Assembly: GCF_000092405.1 (NCBI RefSeq)
Contig: NC_014220.1
Span: 2,046,001 to 2,110,000, forward strand
Direction: 5' to 3'
DNA length: 64,000 nt
Source of the DNA: Syntrophothermus lipocalidus DSM 12680
GTDB taxonomy: Bacteria > Bacillota > Syntrophomonadia > Syntrophomonadales > Syntrophothermaceae
The first letter of the stretch is position 1; the number at the start of each line of letters is the position of its first letter. The translations under genes were made by a program, and so were the position numbers. Shown piece by piece: positions 40,545 through 49,159 of the stretch. Below the pieces are notes generated by a model. The model ran no database searches and had not been told where the DNA came from. It saw nothing but the letters and a program-made list of their open reading frames with translations.

Positions 40545-41308
40545 TACACCCTCCTCCTGTAAATACAGCATCCTATGGCCCCGTTGTATTGGGGTTCCGG
40601 TACCTGAATGACTTGGCAACCAGTCTCTCTGGACATTATTCGGCCCAGAGCCTGATTAAGAGCCCCCCCGCCTGATAATACTAACACCTCGCTCTTGAGC
40701 TTGCGTATCATCGGAGCCAGCTTGCGGTAAACAGCGTAGTTCACACCTGCTGCCAGCCTGGGTGCAGGGCACCCGGTTACTATGTGCCCTATGACCTCGG
40801 TCTCTCCGAAAATAGCACAGGTAGAATTCAAGTGAACCGGATCCTGGTCGTATCTTCCCAATTCTTCTAGCTCCATACCCAGGATTCCCGCCATGTGTTC
40901 CAGATAACGACCCGACCCGGCAGCGCACCGGTCATTGGTAAGAAAATCGACCGCTTGCCCGTTTCTTATCTGTACCACCTTGGTATCCTGACCTCCGATA
41001 TCCACCAGGGTAAAACTGGAGAAACCAGTACTGTGGCAAGCTCCCAAAACATGGGCCTGAATCTCGGGAATCTGTTCCGCCCCTTCCACTGTCACTGCAA
41101 GTTTCCCGTAGCCGGTGGCTACAAGTTCCTCGTACACATCGAAGCCCAGTTCTGCCAGATCAAGACTCAGCCGTCCCTCCCCTACCAACCCGAAGCGCCG
41201 GTAGAAAGCAATCGTATCAAACGACTGCTTCTTAACAACCTTACCGTCCACCATCTGGACTATCTTGACATTGCGCGAGCCTAAATCAATACCTACCATT
41301 TTAGCCAC
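40544..41308 (-). CDS. 2-hydroxyacyl-CoA dehydratase activator (HgdC/BadF type)
   Basis: A 254-aa ASKHA ATPase: GIDLGSRNVKIVQM phosphate loop, LVDIGGQDTKVVQI second loop, DRCAAGSGRYLEHM with the cluster cysteine, and NSTCAIFGETEV with the second. A dimer bridged by one [4Fe-4S] cluster uses ATP to inject low-potential electrons into the partner dehydratase or reductase. Its likely partner lies upstream at 41343-42338. The ATG is at 41308. The pair could equally be the double-cubane cluster protein reductase system. Confidence 0.9.
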   Translation of the reverse strand: MAKMVGIDLGSRNVKIVQMVDGKVVKKQSFDTIAFYRRFGLVGEGRLSLDLAELGFDVYEELVATGYGKLAVTVEGAEQIPEIQAHVLGACHSTGFSSFTLVDIGGQDTKVVQIRNGQAVDFLTNDRCAAGSGRYLEHMAGILGMELEELGRYDQDPVHLNSTCAIFGETEVIGHIVTGCPAPRLAAGVNYAVYRKLAPMIRKLKSEVLVLSGGGALNQALGRIMSRETGCQVIQVPEPQYNGAIGCCIYRRRV

Positions 41309-41342
41309 ATCCCGGTTCTCGAGCTCAACACCGCTCCACCTC

Positions 41343-42338
41343 TCATTTATTACCCTTAACGGAAGCCAACATCCTCAAGAACGCCTCTACCCGCATACGT
41401 GTGTGGGCATCTAGATAACCCGGCTTGTCTCCCTCCAATGTAAGGAACGGTTTCTTGATACGGGAGCGGAATATGATGTCTTCGATCTGGCGAAAACAAA
41501 AGGTCTGAACATAGTGGATAACCCCGTCTACGTTTCTTTTCTCGATCTCGACCAGAATATCATCGAGGCGGGCAAAAGCCCCGTAGGGATAAGTGTAGAG
41601 CAGGTACTGTTCCACCAAATCGGTAGCGTTAAACGGCATAGCAAACTGCCGCTGGATCTCGTTGTACACCACTCTGGCGCCTTGACTCTCCAGGTACTGG
41701 TAGAGGTCTTTGACTATGGGCGGTACCCCTATGTAGGCCAGCCGAATTTCTTGCCGAAATGGTGCCCGTGACTTAACCTCATCCACGAATCTTTCCAGTT
41801 CGCGGGTAAAAGCCTCCGGATCCTGGTTAAAATCTGTAGCACTAACCTGATAGTAATGGTTCTCAAAACCGCTGACCAGGTTGTGCTTCCAGGTGAGCTC
41901 GTCCAACTCCCGCAAAAGCTCCCTCGTACCTGCCAGTTCCTGTCTTACCTCTTCCACTCGTTCCCAGGTTACACCCATCTCCTGCCTTAGTTTTTCCATC
42001 TGAAGTCTAAGCATGTCCGGGTCCCGATCAAAAGGATAAGCAAACGGAATAGTCTTGATCCCCTGCATCACTAGAGTCTCGACCAGAGCTTGGGTATTGC
42101 TACAGTCCCCCTGCATCACTGCCACCAGAGCCTCCATGTCCGGCAGCTGCAGGGCGACCGAGTAGATGCCCTTTATCCACCCGCAAATATTGCGCGGATA
42201 CCCTTCTTCCTCAGCCTGGTCTACCAGTTCTTGGGGACGATCCGCGTTTATGAAGAGATTATTCAGGTCGACCGGAACCTTGCCCGCCGCCAGAATCATC
42301 TCCACCGGTATAGTCGTAGTAAAACCTATCCTTCCCAT
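41343..42338 (-). CDS. 2-hydroxyacyl-CoA dehydratase D-component family protein
   Basis: A 331-aa single-subunit member of the HgdB/BcrC/FldC family. There are cysteines at NICGWIK (about 50), QGDCSNTQ (about 78) and TFCFRQ (about 285). A coiled region lies around 110-150. A lone subunit with an adjacent activator is the gene pattern of double-cubane cluster proteins (YjiM/DCCP), which reduce small molecules such as acetylene in vitro. A two-subunit dehydratase is less likely because no second subunit is present. The ATG at 42338 has GGGGAAT and overlaps the end of murI. Confidence 0.82.
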   Translation of the reverse strand: MGRIGFTTTIPVEMILAAGKVPVDLNNLFINADRPQELVDQAEEEGYPRNICGWIKGIYSVALQLPDMEALVAVMQGDCSNTQALVETLVMQGIKTIPFAYPFDRDPDMLRLQMEKLRQEMGVTWERVEEVRQELAGTRELLRELDELTWKHNLVSGFENHYYQVSATDFNQDPEAFTRELERFVDEVKSRAPFRQEIRLAYIGVPPIVKDLYQYLESQGARVVYNEIQRQFAMPFNATDLVEQYLLYTYPYGAFARLDDILVEIEKRNVDGVIHYVQTFCFRQIEDIIFRSRIKKPFLTLEGDKPGYLDAHTRMRVEAFLRMLASVKGNK

Positions 42339-43147
42339 ATTCCCCGCTCCAGTTTCAACGTCGTCACCTTTCGGATATCGATCTCGGGTAACAGTTTCCC
42401 CACCCGGAAAAAAGATTCGCTGGAACCGGTAGCAAAAAACCGGTATTGGGGGCTGGTAGTCCCCGGGTTGTCCAATCCCCGTTCCAACAGCGTCGCTCTT
42501 AGCCGGCTAGCCGTTTCTTCCGCCGGATCCACCAAGCGTACCCCTTTGCCCATTACTTTTTGAATAACAGGTATCAAGAAAGGGTAATGAGTGCAGCCGA
42601 TGACCAGAGTGTCTATCCCTTGCCGGCGCAACGGTTGCAAGTACTCGTTCGCCACCTCTTCTACCTCGTCCCCCTCTAGGACCCCCTGCTCGACCAAAGG
42701 CACGAAACGGGGACAGGCCACTTCATAAACCGAAATCCCCGGAGATAGAGCTTTGATATGTCTGGTATAGGCCCCGGTCTTCACCGTAGCCTCCGTGGCA
42801 ATGACCCCGACTCTGCCATTACGGGTGACTGCTGCCGCGTTGGCAGCTCCAGGTACTATTACGTCGATTACCGGTACTGGGCACATGTCTCTTAAAATCG
42901 GTATCGACACCGACGAACTGGTGTTGCATGCTGCCACTACCGCTTTTGCTCCTTGGTTAATCAAAAAATCGATTATGTTCTTGCCTAGCCGAATCAGTTC
43001 TTGGGGCGGCTTCCCACCGTAAGGTACGTTTGCCGTATCACCGATGTATATTATGTTCTCGCAGGGCAACCTCTTGATTATCTCCTTTACCACCGTAAGA
43101 CCGCCCACGCCGGAGTCAAAAACCCCGACGGGCTGTGCACGTTCCAA
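42326..43147 (-). CDS. murI: Glutamate racemase
   Basis: A 273-aa cofactor-independent racemase making D-glutamate for peptidoglycan. Signature blocks: FDSGVGGLTV, YIGDTANVPYGGK, ACNTSSS with the first catalytic cysteine, and GCTHYPFL with the second. The start is the ATG at 43147. It lies 200 bp from gerM and is followed by the dehydratase pair, while in Bacillus racE is next to gerM and rph. Confidence 0.95.
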   Translation of the reverse strand: MERAQPVGVFDSGVGGLTVVKEIIKRLPCENIIYIGDTANVPYGGKPPQELIRLGKNIIDFLINQGAKAVVAACNTSSSVSIPILRDMCPVPVIDVIVPGAANAAAVTRNGRVGVIATEATVKTGAYTRHIKALSPGISVYEVACPRFVPLVEQGVLEGDEVEEVANEYLQPLRRQGIDTLVIGCTHYPFLIPVIQKVMGKGVRLVDPAEETASRLRATLLERGLDNPGTTSPQYRFFATGSSESFFRVGKLLPEIDIRKVTTLKLERGIWEG

Positions 43148-43349
43148 CTAATACACCTCTTCTCAAAACCTGTCTCCTGTTTAAAAATGTCATTTCATAA
43201 ACTCAGTATACGCATAAACATGCCAGTAAATAATTTAGCACTTTTCGCGCTTACATTCTACCCTACAAGTCAATAACCCATGTTTTGCTAGTTATTCTAA
43301 GTTCGGATAATCATGGAAATAAGCATTCCACCGAGCTTTTGGTTCTTAA
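43148..43349. other. Intergenic between gerM and murI
   Basis: About 200 bp without a gene. There is an AT-rich centre but no clear hairpin, and a TTGACT occurs on the minus strand without a convincing -10. Confidence 0.4.
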
Positions 43350-43934
43350 TCAAGCTTTCAATGGTCGAGAAATGTCTACTCCTCCGGCCAGGGTGTCTAC
43401 ATAATCCCCTTCTACCATAAACCTAACCTCTTTTACAGAGGGAAACTGGCAAAGGGTCTTCACCACCGCGTCGACGGCCAGCTGTTCCGGCTTCCCCGGA
43501 GCTACTGTCGTAATCTCCCGACTGAAATTGACGATGCACAGCCCGTCAGGCTTGATGTTGATGTCCAAAAGCTTGGTTCCTTCAGGCAAAGGACAGATCA
43601 GGTTCGGGTTTTGAGGCCCTGCCAGCAAGGCCTCGATGGTTTTCCTAGCGATGCCTTCCTCCTTTGGAATATCCCGCTTTTCCGCCTCCAGGCCTTTACC
43701 GTCCTTACGAGCGAAGTACAGTTCAACCGTTATGCGTTCTTTCGTTAATTCTTTTATGTTAGCGGTACGATTGGATTTAACAGCGGTTGACGAAGCCTTC
43801 TTCCCCTCCTCCACCGGTACCTTAATCCACTCCCGCCAAGATTTGAGCCTGGTATCTTCGGTCAACCAGCACCCGCTACTAAAGCAAGCGATGTATAACA
43901 GCACAACCACCAGCCACCAGCGTCTGCTTCTCAT
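43350..43934 (-). CDS. GerMN-domain lipoprotein
   Basis: A 194-aa lipoprotein with a lipobox-like FSSGC around residue 22 after an N-terminal hydrophobic helix, a charged linker, and a GerMN domain (EEGIARKTIEALLAGPQNPN, then GTKLLDINIKPDGLCIVNFS, then FPSVKEVRFMVEGDYVDTLA). GerM-type proteins act in sporulation or germination and in the cell envelope. The ATG at 43934 has GGGGAGGGG. Its nearness to murI and rph recalls the Bacillus racE-gerM-rph cluster. Confidence 0.88.
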   Translation of the reverse strand: MRSRRWWLVVVLLYIACFSSGCWLTEDTRLKSWREWIKVPVEEGKKASSTAVKSNRTANIKELTKERITVELYFARKDGKGLEAEKRDIPKEEGIARKTIEALLAGPQNPNLICPLPEGTKLLDINIKPDGLCIVNFSREITTVAPGKPEQLAVDAVVKTLCQFPSVKEVRFMVEGDYVDTLAGGVDISRPLKA

Positions 43935-44010
43935 GTTCCATCCCCTCCCCACCCTTCTCCTAAGATACTATGTACAAGCCAGTGTTTTTATTCCGCCCCG
44001 GCAACAGGCA

Positions 44011-44036
44011 AAAAAAGAAGCGCCCTCAAGGCGCTC
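44011..44036 (-). terminator. Terminator of the VWA gene
   Basis: AGCGCC and GGCGCT arms followed on the minus strand by TCTTTTTTT. Confidence 0.8.
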
Positions 44037-44088
44037 ACAGTTATGAAGGAGGAGTCATTAAAGCAAACCTAGTTTGCCTAATGCTGAG

Positions 44089-45861
44089 TTACAAAATCCC
44101 AGTAGCTTCAGTAACCCTTTTTTCGTACTTGACTATGTTTATCAGGGAATCCCGGTTGAGGTCGTCCACGATATACAGGGTTCCCCGTGCTTGCTTGGCT
44201 ACATCTCGCAAAAATACCTTATTCGACTCAAGTCCGATACAAACGAACTTTATCCCCGCTTCAGCCACCTTACGGGCGGCTTCCAAGGCGTCGCTCTTGG
44301 CATCAAAACTCCACAACGGGAAGTTGGGCATACCGTCCGTTATCAGTATCAGGAGCGGGTTGTGCACCCGAGAAGATCTTATCAACTCCACACTGGTAAA
44401 TATACCATCCGCCATGGGAGTCAGGCCCCCCGGTCGGATGCGAGCCAAGCCCTTGGACAACACCTTTTGATTCCGTGTAAAAGGTACCGCCACCGTGGCA
44501 CTCATCTCTTGGAAAGTGACAACCGCTACCTTTTCCCTGCCGGTCAAGAGCAAGTGCTCTGCCAGGTAACACGCCGCTTGCCTCTTATCCCCGGCCATGC
44601 TGGCACTCGCATCGATCAAGAGGCAAACGTCTATGGGAACGTAAGACTTCCGGTCGTACACGTGCAGGTCCTCTTTGTGTATAGTCAACCGGTTTTCTCC
44701 CCGCAGGAGACTGCTCTTCTTGGCCTGTACAACCGTTTCCGGCACCGCCAGGTCTCCGGACCAGGTTCCATCCTCTACCTTGACCGTTTTGTTACGGTTG
44801 GTGAAATAGACCTGGGACGGCTTGTAATCGCTTTTGCCTATCTTCTGGTATCTCCTGGCTACCGAAGAGGTGTGCCGGATATTGCGCCTGATCTCGGCCT
44901 CCAGTTCGCACCGATGCTTGAGCAGAAAATCTTTGAGCTGGCGTCCCTCCTTGGTCAAGACCGGACCCAAAAGTCCGTTTTTAATCAAGCCCAGCTGTTG
45001 CAATTGGTCCAGGTAGTGGTCTACATCTCCCCACTTCCGCCTTTGCTCGTCCTGGCTTTTACGCTTAAGTATATTAGCGGTACAGCTTTCAAGGAATTCC
45101 TCAACCTCTTCAAGGTTAGCAAATTTTTCAGCAAGTTTCAATATCAATTGGTTCTGATTTTCACGAATTAGTATCTGGCTATATTCGCCCTTGGCCTTTT
45201 TCCACGGTAACACGATGTATCCTGCAAAATTGTCCGGCTTTTGTTTTTCGTTACCATGAGATATCTTTTTCACCTTAGCCAGCCGCAACCCAGACTTCAC
45301 TACTGCCTCTTCCGCAGCTTCAGCTACCGGGAGGACCACACCGTACCGGTCGGATGTCAGCCTAGCCAACAGGTGAACGTGATTCAGTTTTTCTTCTTCC
45401 TCCGAAACCGGCCCCACCTCTCCTTGGAAAAGGTCATACACCACTCCTTTTCCGCTTCGAGTAGTAACCTCGATCCGCAACGCATAGTCTAGAACGTTTT
45501 TAAACTTCTCTTCCTCCATGAAATTAAGATTCGGGTTCTCTTCCACCAGGTAGTTTTCAATTGCCCAGAATATTTCCTTGGCTACCGCTCTAGCGTCTAC
45601 TACCCCAGGTTCATGGAACACGTCGATGTGTACGACCTGGTCAGAGTCAACGTAGTTGAGATAGGTACGGCCTGCATCCCTGTTCACCAGTATGCGCACA
45701 TTGCCTTTTTTGCCTGGAACCACGGCATGAGCCTTTCGACTGACCACCGTACTTTCTCCCAACCTGACTCCCTGTTCCTGCCCAAAATAGATGGAAAGAT
45801 AGTTGCCGACGACACTCGATTTATCAAAGGCTGCATGTTTATCAGTTACCACAGGAACCAC
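44089..45861 (-). CDS. VWA-domain protein (Mg-chelatase D-like)
   Basis: A 590-aa protein. The C-terminal 190 residues form a von Willebrand A domain with an intact MIDAS (LIDASASMAGDK, then threonine and aspartate in RPGGLTPMADG and LITDGMPN). The N-terminal 400 residues have no clear family. It pairs with the AAA+ protein just upstream, as ChlD-type proteins do with ChlI-type motors. GTG starts at 45861 or three codons later (AGGGGG spacing favours the latter). Such pairs insert metals or remodel protein complexes; no porphyrin genes are near. Confidence 0.82.
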   Translation of the reverse strand: MVPVVTDKHAAFDKSSVVGNYLSIYFGQEQGVRLGESTVVSRKAHAVVPGKKGNVRILVNRDAGRTYLNYVDSDQVVHIDVFHEPGVVDARAVAKEIFWAIENYLVEENPNLNFMEEEKFKNVLDYALRIEVTTRSGKGVVYDLFQGEVGPVSEEEEKLNHVHLLARLTSDRYGVVLPVAEAAEEAVVKSGLRLAKVKKISHGNEKQKPDNFAGYIVLPWKKAKGEYSQILIRENQNQLILKLAEKFANLEEVEEFLESCTANILKRKSQDEQRRKWGDVDHYLDQLQQLGLIKNGLLGPVLTKEGRQLKDFLLKHRCELEAEIRRNIRHTSSVARRYQKIGKSDYKPSQVYFTNRNKTVKVEDGTWSGDLAVPETVVQAKKSSLLRGENRLTIHKEDLHVYDRKSYVPIDVCLLIDASASMAGDKRQAACYLAEHLLLTGREKVAVVTFQEMSATVAVPFTRNQKVLSKGLARIRPGGLTPMADGIFTSVELIRSSRVHNPLLILITDGMPNFPLWSFDAKSDALEAARKVAEAGIKFVCIGLESNKVFLRDVAKQARGTLYIVDDLNRDSLINIVKYEKRVTEATGIL

Positions 45862-45864
45862 CCC

Positions 45865-47067
45865 CTAAAAATCGCTGGGGTTCAGTGCCTTTTCGGTTGC
45901 GATCAATTCACTCCTGCTGATATCTCTAAGTCTTCGGGCTCCTGGCTCAAAAAGCTCTTCGTTCGATTCTCGACCCGTCTTACCCTTTTCCCTCTTGTCC
46001 CGCAGGCTCAAGATGCTTTCTTTGGGAGACCTCGACTCCAGACTGTTCATTATCTTGACCAAGGTATCCCCGTCTACCCTGTGCTTGAGTCCCAGCGGGA
46101 TCATCTCGATCACGTCAGCAACCGTAACTTGGTTCCGTTTTTTCAGGATGCTGTGTAAAATAGCTCCTTGTTGGATGGCCTCAACCGCCCGCAGGCTTTC
46201 CAGGTTGTGTTTGACGTACACCCTGGCGATGAAGTTGCGGACAAAGTCTGGTACATCTGCCTCGGCGTAACGCGCCGCCATTTCTATTATTCTTTGCCTG
46301 TATTCCTGGTTGGCCGATTCCAACTCTTCAAGGTTCGCGCCTGTCTTCATAGCCCTCGAGTTCTGCAACATCTGGGAGACCACTTCTACCGACCCCGGCC
46401 TCCCCATGTAATAAACCATGTCAAACCGGTCCGAGAGTTGCCGCCTGACCTCCTCCAACGGTCCCGGCTCCTCGTCCGGGTTGGAGGCGGCCCATACCGA
46501 CACCGTGATGGATATCTCCACCACCGGTAACCCCGCTTCTTCGATCTGCAGGCGGCCTGGTTTGTTCCCCATCACGTCTAGCAGGATATCCGTTATCTCG
46601 GGCGAGGTATCAGCTAAACGGTTGATCTCGTCGATAAAGATGATGCCCCGGTGAGCCTGAGGTATAATGCCTGGCAAAAGCGCTGCTTGAGGATGATTCT
46701 GATCCGTGATCTTTGCCAAATCGATACTTCCTGCGACCGTACCCACCTTGGCCGAATGCGATATTTCCAAAAACGGCATCGGTATTTCTTCTACTCCAAT
46801 GGCCTCGATTTCGGTCGGAGTTAAATCCCTGTGCATTGGACAGTGCGGAGCTTGGGGGTCACAGTTGTAAATACAACCTTTGATCCGCTTGATCGGAGGA
46901 AGGATATCTCTGGCCGCCCGCATAATGGTTGTCTTACCGGTTCCACGCAGTCCTTCTGCATGAAGGTGGAAAGGTTCTCCGCAGTAGGTAGAGATTACGG
47001 ACATTTCTACCAAATCAAACAGGGTCCGGTTCCCATCGTGTCTGGCAAGTTTCAGGTATGGTTTCAT
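45865..47067 (-). CDS. AAA+ ATPase (Mg-chelatase I/MoxR-like)
   Basis: A 400-aa AAA+ motor: Walker A GLRGTGKTTI (about 39-48), a cysteine-rich insertion CIYNCDPQAPHCPMH around 65-80 that may bind metal, Walker B IIFIDEINRL and sensor 1 AASNPDE. A helical lid follows. The insertion resembles that of BchI/ChlI-like chelatase motors. The ATG at 47067 has GGAATGG. It is translated just before the VWA partner (3 bp gap). The pair's client is unknown. Confidence 0.85.
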   Translation of the reverse strand: MKPYLKLARHDGNRTLFDLVEMSVISTYCGEPFHLHAEGLRGTGKTTIMRAARDILPPIKRIKGCIYNCDPQAPHCPMHRDLTPTEIEAIGVEEIPMPFLEISHSAKVGTVAGSIDLAKITDQNHPQAALLPGIIPQAHRGIIFIDEINRLADTSPEITDILLDVMGNKPGRLQIEEAGLPVVEISITVSVWAASNPDEEPGPLEEVRRQLSDRFDMVYYMGRPGSVEVVSQMLQNSRAMKTGANLEELESANQEYRQRIIEMAARYAEADVPDFVRNFIARVYVKHNLESLRAVEAIQQGAILHSILKKRNQVTVADVIEMIPLGLKHRVDGDTLVKIMNSLESRSPKESILSLRDKREKGKTGRESNEELFEPGARRLRDISRSELIATEKALNPSDF

Positions 47068-47101
47068 AAAACATCACTCCATTCCTCTGCCCCGCGGCAC
47101 G

Positions 47102-47332
47102 TCACAGGTACTGGAACACCGTGTAAATAACCCCGGTCACCAACGCCCCCAGGAAGAGGTAGATACCCAGTTGCAGAATGTCGACCGAATACCCCATGAC
47201 CACATCGACATCGTAGACCGTAACCTCTTCCTCTTCTCCCTCGCTGTCCACGATCTCAAAATCATCGTGATATCTTTCTTCTTCCCACAATTTCTTTACT
47301 GCCGCTCCATCATACAACCCCCTGTCACTCAT
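47102..47332 (-). CDS. Small membrane protein ahead of AAA+/VWA pair
   Basis: A 76-aa protein with an acidic N-terminal half (DDFEIVDSEGEEEEVTVYDV) and a single C-terminal transmembrane helix (LQLGIYLFLGALVTGVIYTV). The ATG at 47332 follows GGAGGTGTTAATC. It is the first gene of the AAA+/VWA operon, and could recruit that complex to the membrane through its acidic tail. No family recognised. Confidence 0.65.
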   Translation of the reverse strand: MSDRGLYDGAAVKKLWEEERYHDDFEIVDSEGEEEEVTVYDVDVVMGYSVDILQLGIYLFLGALVTGVIYTVFQYL

Positions 47333-47340
47333 GATTAACA

Positions 47341-47658
47341 CCTCCTGTCAACCGACCGTCCTTTTCACCGTTCCGACTCTATCTCTAGTTACATCATAAT
47401 ACATTTTGTTATTGTTTTCACTATCTCCATTACTATTTGGTCTCGAAACAGGTATGGTTAGCTTTTTCTTTACGATATTTCTATAAATCGAGCGGTACGA
47501 CCGGCCAGCGGAAAGGCAATGATAAGACCCAGCATTCAGAAACCTCTATATTACCAAACCTGCCATGTTGCTCTTTTGCAACCTGTCGCTGCTCCAAATG
47601 ACTCGGTCAAGTGAAATTTTAAAGGGATAAACTGACGATTTCTGGGGATGTACTGCCT
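47341..47658. other. Intergenic upstream of the AAA+/VWA operon
   Basis: About 320 bp, AT-rich near 47390-47450, with no gene and no strong hairpin. It must contain the promoter for the 47102-47332 gene on the minus strand. Confidence 0.4.
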
Positions 47659-48444
47659 TCACAGCCCCAATTTCTTGCGCAGCACTTTGGCCCGAGCACG
47701 GCTGAGCATTATCTGTTTTTTGGACTTCTCCAGGTTTATCAAATACGAACCTTCACCGAAGGATTCGATTTCTTTGATGCGGTTCAGATTCACGATAAAA
47801 GCCTGGTGTACCCGGAAAAACGTATTGCGGTCAAGCCTGTTTTCCAGTTCGTTCAATGTATAGTTAGTAGGATACTCGTTGGTGTCCGTATAAATAAAGA
47901 CTTTTTTGCCCTGACTCTCGGCGAAAATGATATCCTCCTGATTGATAAGGGTTATCTTTCCCCTCTCCCTAATCGGTATCTTGTCGAATAACACCTCTTC
48001 GCGGCGGAGTCTTTTGACAAAAAAATCTATGCGCTCCTTCAACTTTTCTTCCACTCGGTTTTCGATAAGTTTTTCGTGAACCAGCCGTTTCTTAGCCCGG
48101 TTTATGGTTTCTTGTAAACGCGAAGGGGTGATGGGTTTCACGATATAATCTAAAGCATCCAGCTCGAAGGCTTGCACCGCAAAATCAGGATGCTGAGTGA
48201 CAAAAACGATCAGAGGAGGATTGTTCAATTCTCCTACCCTTTGCGCGGTTTCCAACCCGCTCAGTTCGGGCATGTTCACGTCGAGAAAAACCAGGTCCGG
48301 TTTCTTGTCTTTTATGAGAAGAACTGCCTCTAAGCCATTGTTGGCCTCACCGATGATCTTTACATCCTCTATCTGCTCCAATATATAACGGAGCACTATC
48401 CTTTCCCTTTCATCGTCATCGACGGTCATCACGCTCAGATTCAC
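47659..48444 (-). CDS. LytTR-type response regulator
   Basis: A 261-aa two-component regulator. Receiver domain at 1-120 with phospho-acceptor D in LVFLDVNMPE, acidic pocket DDDE, and KP at IVKPIT. LytTR DNA-binding domain at about 150-260 (DIIFAESQGKKVFIYTD, then FFRVHQAFIVNLNRIKEIE). GTG at 48444 is chosen since AGGGG lies 8 bases upstream and the receiver begins immediately. The cognate sensor kinase is not in the window. It may regulate envelope or carbon-starvation genes, as LytTR proteins do. Confidence 0.9.
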   Translation of the reverse strand: MNLSVMTVDDDERERIVLRYILEQIEDVKIIGEANNGLEAVLLIKDKKPDLVFLDVNMPELSGLETAQRVGELNNPPLIVFVTQHPDFAVQAFELDALDYIVKPITPSRLQETINRAKKRLVHEKLIENRVEEKLKERIDFFVKRLRREEVLFDKIPIRERGKITLINQEDIIFAESQGKKVFIYTDTNEYPTNYTLNELENRLDRNTFFRVHQAFIVNLNRIKEIESFGEGSYLINLEKSKKQIMLSRARAKVLRKKLGL

Positions 48445-48540
48445 ATGCAGCACCCCTGTCTTAAACCGTCCTAATATTCCAACACGATAACTAGTCTGCC
48501 ATCCCGCTTGCAAGGCTTTGACTCTTCATCTAAACGGCCT

Positions 48541-49089
48541 TCATTTAAGAAGCTTAGACATTTCTTTGAATGCCGGCCCTTCAGCTACCTGGAGCAGGTC
48601 AAAGATAACGGTTTCGGTGTTGGTGATGATAGCCCCCAGATCCCTCATCAACTCTAAACCGCTTTGGTAGTTCTCCTTAAACCTTGAGCCCACAGCATCC
48701 CGAACCAGGTACACCTCATACCTTGCCGCTACCAGGTCCCGCACCGTTTGAAAAACACAAACGTGGGTCTCGGTTCCGGTTACGATGATTTGGGAGCGAT
48801 TCAGTTCCTTCAACTTCTGCTCTACTTCAGGGATAAAGGCAGAAAACAATCTCTTTTCTACAGGAGCGTATTCAGGCAACACGTCCTTGATCTCGGGCAC
48901 GGTAACCCCCAGACCCTGAGGGTATTGTTCTGTGAGGATCACAGGAATACTCAGGAGCCCGGCCAAGCGCAAAAGCAGTCCGGCGTTGTGGATGATCTTC
49001 TCCCTGCGGTCAATCGCGGGCATCAGTTTCTCCTGAAAGTCGACGACCAGCATAAGCGATTCCTTCGCAGTCAGCTTAAATTTGCCCAT
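48541..49089 (-). CDS. Isochorismatase-like cysteine hydrolase
   Basis: A 182-aa YcaC/isochorismatase-family protein: LMLVVDFQEKLMPAI with the catalytic aspartate, a lysine in PVEKRLFSAF, and the nucleophile cysteine in GTETHVCVFQTVRDL. It hydrolyses an unknown amide or vinyl-ether type substrate. The ATG at 49089 has AAGGGGAT and lies 70 bp from the divergent radical SAM gene. Confidence 0.85.
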   Translation of the reverse strand: MGKFKLTAKESLMLVVDFQEKLMPAIDRREKIIHNAGLLLRLAGLLSIPVILTEQYPQGLGVTVPEIKDVLPEYAPVEKRLFSAFIPEVEQKLKELNRSQIIVTGTETHVCVFQTVRDLVAARYEVYLVRDAVGSRFKENYQSGLELMRDLGAIITNTETVIFDLLQVAEGPAFKEMSKLLK

Positions 49090-49159
49090 ATTATCCCCCT
49101 TTTCTTCTTCTGTAAGTTTTGTTAACCTAGATACGAAACCCCCCAGAGAAGGTGAATAC

